Shown in pieces: positions 1-6,963 of a DNA stretch of 47,232 nt. The notes below the pieces were generated by a model. It worked only from the letters and a program-made list of their open reading frames with translations. It was not told the DNA's origin and ran no database searches. Every line of letters starts with the position of its first letter. Positions within the stretch are counted from its first letter, which is position 1. Source of the stretch: Caulobacter sp. (GTDB lineage Bacteria; Pseudomonadota; Alphaproteobacteria; Caulobacterales; Caulobacteraceae); NCBI GenBank assembly GCA_030645575.1, contig JAUSMJ010000068.1:1-47232 (forward strand), given 5' to 3'. The position numbers and the translations under genes were made by a program.

Positions 1-703
1 CGCTCTCGCGGTTGCGCTCTTCCAGCGCGGCGATGAAGCGCGCCTCGGTCTGGCGATCGAAATTGTTGAAGATGTCGGCCCTCATCTCGTGGCTGTCGCG
101 CTTGGAGGTGCGCGCCAGGTTCGACATGAACTCGGTCCGCAGGGTCTGCTCGATCTTGTCGAGGATCTCGCGCTGCACCGGCTCCATGCGCAGCATGCGG
201 GTGACGCACTCCAGGGCGAAGTCCTCGGGCAGGGCGGCCAGCACGCGGGCGGCGTGGTCGGACTTCACCTTGGACAGCACCACGGCGACGGTCTGGGGGT
301 ATTCGTTCTTCAGATAGTTGGCGAGCACCGCCTCGTTCACGTTGCCCAGCTTGTCCCACATGGTGCGGCCGGCAGGGCCGCGGATCTCCTCCATCAGGGA
401 GTCGACCTTCTCTGGCGCCATGAAGGCGCCCAGCAGACGCTGGGTCTGCTCGAAGCTGCCCATGATCGCCCCGCTGGACGACATGCCGGAGACGAACTCG
501 ACCAGCAGCTCCTCGACCACGGTCGCCGACACGGTGCCGAGCGTGGCCATGGCCTGGGAGACTTCCTTGATCTCCTCCTCGTCGAGGGCCTCCCAGATCG
601 CCGTGTGATCCTCGCCCAGCGCCAGCAGCACGATAGCCGCCTTCTCGGGCCCGTTGAGCCTGCCGGTATCGACGACGGCCTTGGATTTAAGCCGGGGACT
701 CAT
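1..703 (-). CDS. fliG: Flagellar motor switch protein FliG (partial, C-terminus off the left edge)
   Basis: FliG sits on the cytoplasmic face of the MS ring and passes torque from the stator to the rotor. About 234 codons are visible, starting [11 protein letters not shown] and covering the N-terminal FliF-binding domain ([14 protein letters not shown]) and the middle domain, whose signature reads [12 protein letters not shown], the counterpart of the EHPQT motif. The charged C-terminal torque domain lies outside the window. The ATG at 703 overlaps the fliF stop by four bases (ATGA), so the two genes are co-transcribed and probably translationally coupled. In Caulobacter the same operon continues into flbE, fliN and flbD; whether it does here cannot be seen. 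Confidence 0.93.
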   Translation of the reverse strand, partial: MSPRLKSKAVVDTGRLNGPEKAAIVLLALGEDHTAIWEALDEEEIKEVSQAMATLGTVSATVVEELLVEFVSGMSSSGAIMGSFEQTQRLLGAFMAPEKVDSLMEEIRGPAGRTMWDKLGNVNEAVLANYLKNEYPQTVAVVLSKVKSDHAARVLAALPEDFALECVTRMLRMEPVQREILDKIEQTLRTEFMSNLARTSKRDSHEMRADIFNNFDRQTEARFIAALEERNRES

Positions 704-2388
704 GCGGTTTCATGCAGCCAGGAGCGGAGGATCGAAACCGACTCGTCGGGGTGTTTATCGACGAAGTCGGACACGCGCTTGACCGACGAGGCGCGCACCT
801 GGCCCTCGATGCGGGCGATGTCGATGCGCTGGTCCATGTCGGGGCCGGGCAAGGCCAGCGGCTCCCCAGTCTGCGGATCGACCGCGATCTGCATCGTGCC
901 GCCGTCCGGAGTGCTGACCAGCCGGGTGGTCACGGCGCCGCCCGCCGATCCCGCCAGGGCCGGCAGCCGCCCGCCCGGGCTGGCGGTCAGGCCCTTGAGC
1001 AGCGGCCGCACGCCGAACAGCATCAGCAGGATGCCCAGGATGGCCAGCACGCCCAGCTCGATGGCCCGCATCAGGTCGTTCTTGTCGAACCCGGCGAGCA
1101 GCCCGCTCTTGGCCGTCACGCCGGCCTCGTCGATGGCTTCGCGGGCGAAGCGGACGTTGGTCACCCGCACGGTGTCGCCGCGTTCGGCGTCGAAGCCGAC
1201 GGCCGCCTTCACCAGCTCGTCGAGCCGCTGCATCTCAGCGTCCGACCGCGCCGTGTAGGCGCCGGGCTTGCCGTCCTTGCCGACGGCCGTGGCCCCATCG
1301 ACGGCGACGGCGACGGAGATCTTCTTCACCGTGCCCGGTTCGCGGACCTCGGTCGTGGTGGTCTTGCTGATCTCGTAGTTGGTCGTCGAGTCGGTGCGGC
1401 CGGTGCGCGAGGAGTTGGTCCCGCCCGCCGCGCCCGAGGCCGCGCCGGGAATGTTGCCCGCGACCGAGACGGCGTCGGCGCCGCCGGGCTCGTTCTCCGA
1501 GGCCTGCTCCTCGCCGGTCTGTTCGGACCGGACGACCTGGCCGTCGGGATCGAAGGATTCCTTCTGTTCGGTCACCCGAGCCATATCGATTTCGGCCGTC
1601 ACCTCGACCCGCGCGCGGCCAGGGCCGACGACGCCCTCGACCAGCTCCTTGATGCGCGCGGCCAGGCGGCGCTCGACCTCGGTCTTGCGGTCGTCGGCCA
1701 TCTTGCCGGCCATCGAACCTTCCCCGCCGGCCGCCAGGGTCTTGCCGTGCTGGTCGATGACGGCGACCTGCTCGGCCTTGAGCCCGGGCACGGCCGCGGC
1801 GACCAGGTTCTGCACGGCCTGGATCTGGTCGTCCGAAGGCTTGCGGCCGCCGATGCCGATCATCACCGACGCCGAGGCGGCCGAGGCCGCCTCCTCGAAC
1901 AGCTGGCGGCGCGGCAGGTTCAGGTGAACCCGCACCGAGGTGACGCCGTCGATGCTGTGGATGGTGCGGGCCAGCTCACCCTCGAGGGCGCGCTGGCGGT
2001 TCAGCTGCTGGACGAAGTCGGTCTGGCCCAGGGCCGAACCCTGGTCGAAGATCTCGTAGCCGACCGAACCGGAGGTCACCAGACCCTTGCCGTTGACCAT
2101 CAGGCGGGCCGAGGCGACCTCGTCGCGCGGCACCATGATGGTCGAGCCGTCGCCCTTGACCTCGTACTTGATGCCCGCCTGTTCCAGGGCCTGGACGACG
2201 GCGGACGCTTCCTTGAGGTCGAGGTTGGAATACAGCAGCGCCTCGGGCTGCGCGCCGATGTTCAGGGTCAGGGCCACGAGGGCGGCGGCAAGCCCGACCC
2301 CGATCCCGGCCAGCGCCGCGAGCCGGCCGAAGCCGAACCCACGCAAGGCGCTCATGAACTGTTCCACCCGGGCCTGCCCCCAACGCAT
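700..2388 (-). CDS. fliF: Flagellar MS-ring protein FliF
   Basis: FliF forms the MS ring in the inner membrane, the first structure of the flagellar basal body. The 562-residue frame has an N-terminal membrane segment (about residues 20-42), a periplasmic YscJ/FliF domain beginning [13 protein letters not shown], a low-complexity Gly/Ser stretch near residue 310, a second membrane segment near residues 445-465 and a conserved FliG-binding tail ([20 protein letters not shown]). The first ATG has no Shine-Dalgarno sequence. The ATG at 2355 follows GGTGGAAC and gives [15 protein letters not shown], closer to known FliF starts, so the true protein may be 551 residues. A CtrA-like box lies about 55 bp upstream of 2388. 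Confidence 0.95.
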   Translation of the reverse strand: MRWGQARVEQFMSALRGFGFGRLAALAGIGVGLAAALVALTLNIGAQPEALLYSNLDLKEASAVVQALEQAGIKYEVKGDGSTIMVPRDEVASARLMVNGKGLVTSGSVGYEIFDQGSALGQTDFVQQLNRQRALEGELARTIHSIDGVTSVRVHLNLPRRQLFEEAASAASASVMIGIGGRKPSDDQIQAVQNLVAAAVPGLKAEQVAVIDQHGKTLAAGGEGSMAGKMADDRKTEVERRLAARIKELVEGVVGPGRARVEVTAEIDMARVTEQKESFDPDGQVVRSEQTGEEQASENEPGGADAVSVAGNIPGAASGAAGGTNSSRTGRTDSTTNYEISKTTTTEVREPGTVKKISVAVAVDGATAVGKDGKPGAYTARSDAEMQRLDELVKAAVGFDAERGDTVRVTNVRFAREAIDEAGVTAKSGLLAGFDKNDLMRAIELGVLAILGILLMLFGVRPLLKGLTASPGGRLPALAGSAGGAVTTRLVSTPDGGTMQIAVDPQTGEPLALPGPDMDQRIDIARIEGQVRASSVKRVSDFVDKHPDESVSILRSWLHETA

Positions 2389-2442
2389 TGCACGAACGGG
2401 ACCGATGAGGTCGGCCCGCTAGGCAGGAATTACCGGGTGCGT

Positions 2443-2459
2443 GGTAAACGGGCTCTTAA
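2443..2459 (-). promoter_or_regulatory. Candidate CtrA box upstream of fliF
   Basis: On the minus strand the sequence reads TTAA-GAGCCCG-TTTACC. This is the CtrA arrangement TTAA-N7-TTAAC with one mismatch in the second half. It lies about 55 bp before the longer fliF start and 88 bp before the shorter one. Early flagellar operons of Caulobacter, including fliF, are known to be driven by CtrA, which supports the reading. Confidence 0.55.
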
Positions 2460-2476
2460 GGTCCGGGCGTGTCGGG

Positions 2477-2520
2477 GTCGCCAAAAGGGCGACGGCCGCG
2501 CCCCCGGGGGGACGCGGCCG
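2477..2520 (-). terminator. GC-rich hairpins after sciP, possible terminator
   Basis: Going downstream from the sciP stop, perfect 8-bp arms CGGCCGCG (2493-2500) and CGCGGCCG (2513-2520) enclose complementary C5 and G5 blocks. A second small inverted repeat, GTCGCC-AAAAG-GGCGAC (2477-2493), follows and supplies four T residues on the minus strand. The pair could end the sciP transcript before the fliF promoter. The T tract is short, so termination is not certain. Confidence 0.45.
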
Positions 2521-2555
2521 CCTGTCGCGAGCCTCTGGGAAGGGGGGCGAGCGGC

Positions 2556-2837
2556 TCAGCGATACTGCTGCAGGCGCGTCGTCCGCAGGCCGGCCAGGCC
2601 GTGGCGGTCGATCGACTTCTGCCAGGTCAGGAACTCCTCGTTGGTGAGCCTGTAGCGATCACAGGCCTCATCGAGGCTGAGCAAGCCCCCGCGCACCGCG
2701 GCGACCACCTCGGCCTTGCGCCGGATAACCCAACGCTCGGTGTTGGCGGGCGGCAGGTCGGACAGCGTCAACGGCGCACCGGTCGGACCGATCACGTACT
2801 TTTCGCCCCTGTTGTTCACACGCTGTTGTTGAAGCAT
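2556..2837 (-). CDS. sciP: SciP, small CtrA inhibitory protein (DUF1153)
   Basis: SciP is a small helix-turn-helix protein that restrains CtrA-activated transcription in newborn swarmer cells. The 93-residue product contains the typical core YVIGPTGAPLTLSDLPP, then RRKAEVVAAVRGGLLSLDEAC and RYRLTNEEFLTWQ, where the DNA-binding helices lie. GAGAGG precedes the ATG at good spacing. It stands between flgE and fliF on the same strand, as in Caulobacter, and has its own upstream region rich in inverted repeats. The length and sequence fit the family closely, so the name is well supported. Confidence 0.9.
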   Translation of the reverse strand: MLQQQRVNNRGEKYVIGPTGAPLTLSDLPPANTERWVIRRKAEVVAAVRGGLLSLDEACDRYRLTNEEFLTWQKSIDRHGLAGLRTTRLQQYR

Positions 2838-2907
2838 GGCTCTAGGCCTCTCTCACCATCACTGTTGAGGAGGACCGTACGCCACTGGCGATAACGGCGC
2901 GTGAATC

Positions 2908-2939
2908 GCGATAGTAAAAACGCAGGTAACCACTATCGC
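2908..2939 (-). repeat. Inverted repeat in the sciP leader
   Basis: Perfect 8-bp arms GCGATAGT (2908-2915) and ACTATCGC (2932-2939) are separated by 16 bp. The pair lies between flgE and sciP, about 70-100 bp upstream of the sciP start. It could be an operator or a leader hairpin; nothing in the sequence decides which. Confidence 0.5.
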
Positions 2940-2955
2940 CTCCAAGTTAACAACA

Positions 2956-2974
2956 GTGTTTCATCTTGAAACAC
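2956..2974 (-). terminator. Hairpin just after flgE
   Basis: Perfect 8-bp arms GTGTTTCA and TGAAACAC flank a three-base loop, 29 bp beyond the flgE stop on the minus strand, and are followed by the T-rich CTGTTGTT. The position suggests a terminator for the flgE operon, but the stem is AT-rich and weak. It could instead bind a regulator of sciP. Confidence 0.4.
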
Positions 2975-2979
2975 CCGAA

Positions 2980-2994
2980 TTAAAACAAGCTAAA
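2980..2994 (-). promoter_or_regulatory. Weak CtrA-like box between flgE and sciP
   Basis: The minus strand reads TTTA-GCTTGTT-TTAA, one mismatch from TTAA-N7-TTAA, just after the flgE stop. A GTTAAC half-site lies at 2945-2950. sciP is known to be CtrA-dependent in Caulobacter, so a site is expected here. The match is weak and the leader would be long (about 140 nt). Confidence 0.3.
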
Positions 2995-3002
2995 CTTCAA
3001 GA

Positions 3003-4409
3003 CTATCTCTTGATGTTCAGCAGTTCTTCCAACATCTGATCGGCGGTCGTGATGATCTTCGACGAGGCTGAGTAGGCCCGTTGCGTGGTGATCAGGCCGG
3101 TGAACTCGCTGGAGAGATCGACAGTCGAGGCTTCAAGCGTCGAAGGCGAGATAAAGCCCGACCCGCCCGTGCCGGGGGTCTTGAAGTTGTAGGTGCCGCT
3201 CTGCTGGCTGACCCGATAGGCGTTTCCACTAATCGCCATCAGACCGTCGGCGTTCGGGAAGGTGGCGATGGCCACCTGGGCGATCTGACGCGAGATGCCG
3301 TTGTCGAAGATGGCGGTGACGAAGCCGCGCTCGTCGATCTCGATGTTGGTCAGGTTGCCGAAAGTCGTGCCGTTGGTGGCCACCGACTGCACCAGCGACT
3401 GGCTGTCGAACTGGGTCAGACCGCCGGCCGTGCCGCCGAGGTCGAGCCGGATCTCCTGGCCGCCGACGCCCAGGCCGGCGGCCCATTTGAAAGCGCCCGC
3501 GCCGGGAGCCGCATCGGCCGAGGCCCCAAAGGTCAGCACGGGGTTGTCTGGATCAGGGAACAGGGTGGTGGCCGCGCTGTCGAGCCGGCCGTCGGGCGTG
3601 AAGACCACCAGGCCGGTGGCCAGCTGGCCGCTGGTCAGGCCGGCGCCCGTCTCGATGTCGGCGGCCGGCACGGCCCGCACCTCGGCGTACCATTCGTTGG
3701 GGTTGGCGCTCTTGAGGAAGTCGACCTGGACCGTCCGCTTGCCGCCCTTGGAGTCGGACACCGGCACCTGGATCGAGAAGTCAGGGCGCACGCCGGTTCC
3801 CAGGTCGGGATCGTACATGGCCATGGAGTTGGTCGCCGGATCATAGGCGCCGACGTCCGCCGACAGGGCCTGGCTGGACTGCAGGTTGGCGTTGACGGTG
3901 GCGCGCGTCGTCTGTTCGGCGGCGCCGCCGACGGAGGAGACGTTGATCGACTGCAGCCGGGTGATGTCGGAGGGATCGGGCGTGATAACCCCATCGCCAT
4001 CGACCAGCCAGCCCTGCAGATACAGGCCGGCGTCGTTGCGCAGGTAGCCGAGGTTGTCGAGCTGGAACGAGCCGGCGCGGGTGAACGAGCGGACGTCGGT
4101 CGCCTGCAGGTCCTCGGCCTTTTCGGTCACCGTGAAGAAGCCCTGGCCCGCGATCGACAGGTCGGTGCTGGACGTGGTCTGGGTCGGCAGCCCCGGGGTG
4201 GTGATGAACCGCCGGGTCTGGGCGGTGACGCCGCCCGCGGCATAGGAGGCGTTGGCCGCGCGCGTGGTGACCAGGGTCTGGAAGTTGGCCTGACTGCGCT
4301 TGTAGCCAACGGTGTTGACGTTCGCGATGTTGTCGGAGATCGCCGCGAGCGCGGACGAGTTCGACACCAGGCCGGTCACGCCGGCGAGCATGGCGCTGCT
4401 GATGCTCAT
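3003..4409 (-). CDS. flgE: Flagellar hook protein FlgE
   Basis: FlgE is the building block of the hook that joins basal body and filament; it is exported by the flagellar type III apparatus. The 468-residue protein begins with the rod/hook N-terminal signature LVSNSSALAAISDNIANVNTVGYKRS, carries the FlgE D2-type variable region in its middle (about residues 170-350) and ends with the conserved coiled-coil half STVDLSSEFTGLITTQRAYSASSKIITTADQMLEELLNIKR. AAGGA stands 9 nt before the ATG. It is shorter than the Caulobacter crescentus hook protein (about 590 residues), the difference lying in the variable middle. It follows flgD by 35 bp in the fliK-flgD-flgE operon. Confidence 0.95.
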   Translation of the reverse strand: MSISSAMLAGVTGLVSNSSALAAISDNIANVNTVGYKRSQANFQTLVTTRAANASYAAGGVTAQTRRFITTPGLPTQTTSSTDLSIAGQGFFTVTEKAEDLQATDVRSFTRAGSFQLDNLGYLRNDAGLYLQGWLVDGDGVITPDPSDITRLQSINVSSVGGAAEQTTRATVNANLQSSQALSADVGAYDPATNSMAMYDPDLGTGVRPDFSIQVPVSDSKGGKRTVQVDFLKSANPNEWYAEVRAVPAADIETGAGLTSGQLATGLVVFTPDGRLDSAATTLFPDPDNPVLTFGASADAAPGAGAFKWAAGLGVGGQEIRLDLGGTAGGLTQFDSQSLVQSVATNGTTFGNLTNIEIDERGFVTAIFDNGISRQIAQVAIATFPNADGLMAISGNAYRVSQQSGTYNFKTPGTGGSGFISPSTLEASTVDLSSEFTGLITTQRAYSASSKIITTADQMLEELLNIKR

Positions 4410-4444
4410 GGGAGGTTATCCTTTTCCTGACTGACGGATCCGGC

Positions 4445-5119
4445 TCATGACGTGGACTGCACGCCGGTCACCGATGACACGGGGATCTTGAGTTTGCCGA
4501 TGCTGACGACGGTCTGGCCGTCGATGGTCTCCACGCCGGTGACGACGCCGCTGGCATGAGGGGTTGCGGTGATGGTCTCGCCGCCGGAGCCGGTGGCGGT
4601 GATCTTGAGGGTGTAGGTCCCTCCGTCCGGCAGTTGCTGCCCGGCCGTGGTGACGCCGTCCCAGTCGAGGCTGTGCTCGCCGCCGGTCACGGCGGCGTCG
4701 GCGCGGCTCCAGACCGTGGTCCCCTGCCCGTTGACGATCTCGTACGTCACGCTGCTGGCGTTGCGGTCGAGGTTATAGGCCCAGCTGGCCGCGCCGTCGG
4801 CGATGACCGCCTGGTCGGTCTGGGCCGTGACCGCCTTGCCGATCAGGTTGACCGAGCTGGCGAGGCCGCCGTCGCTCATGCCGACCAGCAACTTGAGCAG
4901 ATCGTTGGTCATCAGCTGCTGTTCGACCCCGGTCATCTGCACGATCTGGGCGGTGAACTGGTTGGAATCGAGCGGCGAGAGCGGATCCTGGTTCTTCAGC
5001 TGGGTGGTCAGCAGCGACAGGAAGGTCTGTTCGCTGTCGGCCAGCCGGCTGCGCGAGCTGTCGAGCTTGTCGGCGACCGAATTGCTGGCCGCGGCTGTGG
5101 GATCGATGGTGGAGGTCAT
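4445..5119 (-). CDS. flgD: Flagellar hook capping protein FlgD
   Basis: FlgD forms the temporary cap under which hook subunits assemble. The 224-residue protein has the N-terminal FlgD core (EQTFLSLLTTQLKNQDPLSPLDSNQFTAQIVQMTGVEQQLMTNDLL, about residues 27-75) and a C-terminal FlgD Ig-like region with WDGVTTAGQQLPDGGTYT. It starts 8 bp after the fliK stop and precedes flgE, which makes one operon for hook assembly and length control. Confidence 0.94.
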   Translation of the reverse strand: MTSTIDPTAAASNSVADKLDSSRSRLADSEQTFLSLLTTQLKNQDPLSPLDSNQFTAQIVQMTGVEQQLMTNDLLKLLVGMSDGGLASSVNLIGKAVTAQTDQAVIADGAASWAYNLDRNASSVTYEIVNGQGTTVWSRADAAVTGGEHSLDWDGVTTAGQQLPDGGTYTLKITATGSGGETITATPHASGVVTGVETIDGQTVVSIGKLKIPVSSVTGVQSTS

Positions 5120-5127
5120 GGTCTGCC

Positions 5128-6570
5128 TCAGATCCGGATATCGACGCCGGACCGGGTCCAGCGCGTGGGGTTGGATGGGGTGGCCAGGGTGAGGTCGGCC
5201 TCTTCGGCGCCGCTCTGGGCGCGCTGGAAGGCCCGGCCGGTCCAGGCGCGGTCCTGCTGCTGCTGGCCGGCCTCGCGGCCGCCGTCCTGGTTGGCCAGGT
5301 CGAAGGTCAGGCCGCCCTCCGAGACGTCGAAGCCGGCCTGCTCCAGCGCCAGCCGCAGCTCGCCCGACCGGCCGCGCAGGTCGGCCGCCGACTGGGCGGA
5401 GTCGAACGACATCGCCGCCGTCAGCTTGCCGTCTCTGTCGATCTCGATGGCCACATCGACCTTGCCCATGCCGTGCGGGTCGAGCTCGAGGTCGAAGCGG
5501 GTGCTCTGCCCTTCCAGCTTGCGCACGATGTCCGCCGCCAGTCTGGCCACGGTCTCGGGCGAACCGCGCGCGGCGGCGGCGGTCTCGGTGGCCATGGCGG
5601 CCTGGGCGATCTGGGCCCGGATCTCGCCCGGCAGCGCCGGCTGGCGCGTCTCGGGCGCTTCGGTCGCGTCAGTGGCGGCCGCGATGTCCGGCCCGGCGGA
5701 CGCGTCGGGATCGACGGCGTCCGGCGCGTTGTCGTTCGCCAGAGCCGCCAGCGCCGCCTGTTTCGCCGGAGAGGCGTCGGCGGGGGCCGTCGGTCGGCCG
5801 GCGCCATCGACACGGCGATCGCCGCGAGCCGGGGCGGGGCGGCGGGCCTCGCCATCGGACGCCGCGACACGGGCCGGCGCGGGCGTGGCCACGACCTCGA
5901 CGGCGGCGCTGGTTTCGACCGCCGGGGCGGCGGTGACGCGCGCGGCGACGGCCTGTTGGGCGACAGCTTGCGGGGCGGCCGCCTGGACAGCGACGGGCGG
6001 CGTGGCGGCCGGCGGCGCCTGGACCGGGGCGGGCGACGGCCCGGCGGCGACGGGAGCCGCCCCTGTACGGTCGCCGAGACGCGGCGCGAGGAGAGGCGGC
6101 GGAACCTCGGTCCCGGCCGTGGCGACAACCGCGGCCCGCGGCGCCTCGCCATCGACCGCCGGGGCGTCGGCGGCCTCGCCCGACGCCGGCGGTTGGGCGG
6201 CGGCCGGATCGACGATGAGTCCGGGAACCTGGATCTGGCGCGGCGCGGCCTGGATGACCGGCCCGCCGTCGGGGACGGCCGACGCAAGAGGCGCCAGAAC
6301 GGGCGCGGCGCCGGGCGCGACCAGCAGCAGGGCCAGGCCCGCGTCCTGCGATGCGGTCGCGGCGTCCCGCGCCATCTGGTCGGAGTCGAGGGGATCCTGG
6401 GCCGCGTCCACCTTCCCCGCCCTCGTGGCGCCGGGGTTCGCGCTCGCCAGACCGGCCAGCAGGCTGTCGAACAGGCCCGCCGCGACGCCTGGCGCGGCGG
6501 CGCCGGTCCCGGTCGAGGGGGACGGCGCGCCGGGCAGGACGGACGACAGACTGAACGCAGGCACGGTCAT
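5128..6570 (-). CDS. fliK: Flagellar hook-length control protein FliK
   Basis: FliK measures hook length and switches the export apparatus to filament substrates. The frame is Ala/Pro-rich and poorly conserved in its first two thirds, then has the FliK C-terminal domain (LELDPHGMGKVDVAIEIDRD and ELRLALEQAGFDVSEGGL). The frame is open from an ATG at 6630, giving 500 residues, but a strong sigma-54 promoter at 6644-6659 would start the RNA near 6633, leaving almost no leader. The ATG at 6570 (MTVPAFSLSSVLPG, 480 residues) is therefore chosen. It heads the fliK-flgD-flgE operon. The identification rests on the C-terminal domain and position. Confidence 0.88.
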   Translation of the reverse strand: MTVPAFSLSSVLPGAPSPSTGTGAAAPGVAAGLFDSLLAGLASANPGATRAGKVDAAQDPLDSDQMARDAATASQDAGLALLLVAPGAAPVLAPLASAVPDGGPVIQAAPRQIQVPGLIVDPAAAQPPASGEAADAPAVDGEAPRAAVVATAGTEVPPPLLAPRLGDRTGAAPVAAGPSPAPVQAPPAATPPVAVQAAAPQAVAQQAVAARVTAAPAVETSAAVEVVATPAPARVAASDGEARRPAPARGDRRVDGAGRPTAPADASPAKQAALAALANDNAPDAVDPDASAGPDIAAATDATEAPETRQPALPGEIRAQIAQAAMATETAAAARGSPETVARLAADIVRKLEGQSTRFDLELDPHGMGKVDVAIEIDRDGKLTAAMSFDSAQSAADLRGRSGELRLALEQAGFDVSEGGLTFDLANQDGGREAGQQQQDRAWTGRAFQRAQSGAEEADLTLATPSNPTRWTRSGVDIRI

Positions 6571-6643
6571 TGAGGGCGAAGACGCCTTGAAGGAGGGAGA
6601 TGCGGTCGGCGCCTGCTGCGCCCGGATCATTCGGAACGTTCAA

Positions 6644-6659
6644 AGCAACGGCCGGGCCA
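6644..6659 (-). promoter_or_regulatory. Sigma-54 promoter of the fliK-flgD-flgE operon
   Basis: The minus strand reads TGGCCCGGCCGTTGCT, matching TGGCAC-N5-TTGC with GG and GC at the correct 12-bp spacing and two mismatches between. Transcription would start close to 6633. Middle-class flagellar hook operons of Caulobacter use sigma-54, which agrees with this position. Confidence 0.75.
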
Positions 6660-6738
6660 GTTTGGCTGGTTCGCCGCCAGCCGTTACGCCACAAGGGTTT
6701 TCCGGCGGGGCCCCCACCCTCGCGACAGGCCGGGTCGT

Positions 6739-6755
6739 GGCGATTCTTGCCGGGC
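6739..6755 (-). promoter_or_regulatory. FlbD-site-like element (ftr-like), copy 1
   Basis: The minus strand reads GCCCGGCAAGAATCGCC. Fourteen of 17 bases match a second copy on the plus strand at 6905-6921. It lies about 100 bp upstream of the fliK sigma-54 promoter, the usual enhancer distance. FlbD is the enhancer-binding activator of such promoters in Caulobacter; assigning this site to FlbD is inference. Confidence 0.4.
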
Positions 6756-6798
6756 CGCAATCGCCCTTGGGGGCCCGATCTTGCCGCCCGGCCGGTCG

Positions 6799-6814
6799 TG
6801 GCGCCGCTCTTGCG
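6799..6814 (+). promoter_or_regulatory. Sigma-54 promoter of flgK-flgL
   Basis: The sequence TGGCGCCGCTCTTGCG matches TGGCACG-N4-TTGC with correct GG/GC spacing. The start of transcription would be near 6825, giving a leader of about 140 nt before flgK that contains the two downstream FlbD-site-like elements. Together with the promoter at 6644-6659 it makes a divergent sigma-54 pair, which accounts for most of the 393-bp gap between fliK and flgK. Confidence 0.75.
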
Positions 6815-6903
6815 CTGAGCCAATCCGAACCGTCCGGCGGCTGGAAACAAAACGCCATGAAATTCAACGAGTTAGATTCTGCCTTCGCGAGCGCGGTCGC
6901 GTT

Positions 6904-6948
6904 CGCCCGGCAAAAAACGCCGGAAAACGCGTCAGGCTTTGCCGGGCG
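6904..6948. promoter_or_regulatory. Inverted pair of FlbD-site-like elements, copies 2 and 3
   Basis: CGCCCGGCAAA occurs at 6904-6914 and, reversed, at 6938-6948: an 11-bp perfect inverted repeat with a 23-bp spacer. The first copy continues as an internal palindrome CCGGC-AAAAAAC-GCCGG. Both lie downstream of the predicted flgK transcription start, as enhancers of Caulobacter flagellar promoters often do. The binding protein is inferred. Confidence 0.45.
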
Positions 6949-6963
6949 CAGGGCAGATAACGC

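Noticed and set aside
6741..6753. TGGCGATTCTTGCC as a third sigma-54 promoter
   Set aside because: GG and GC are two bases too close; the site fits better as a FlbD-like element on the other strand.
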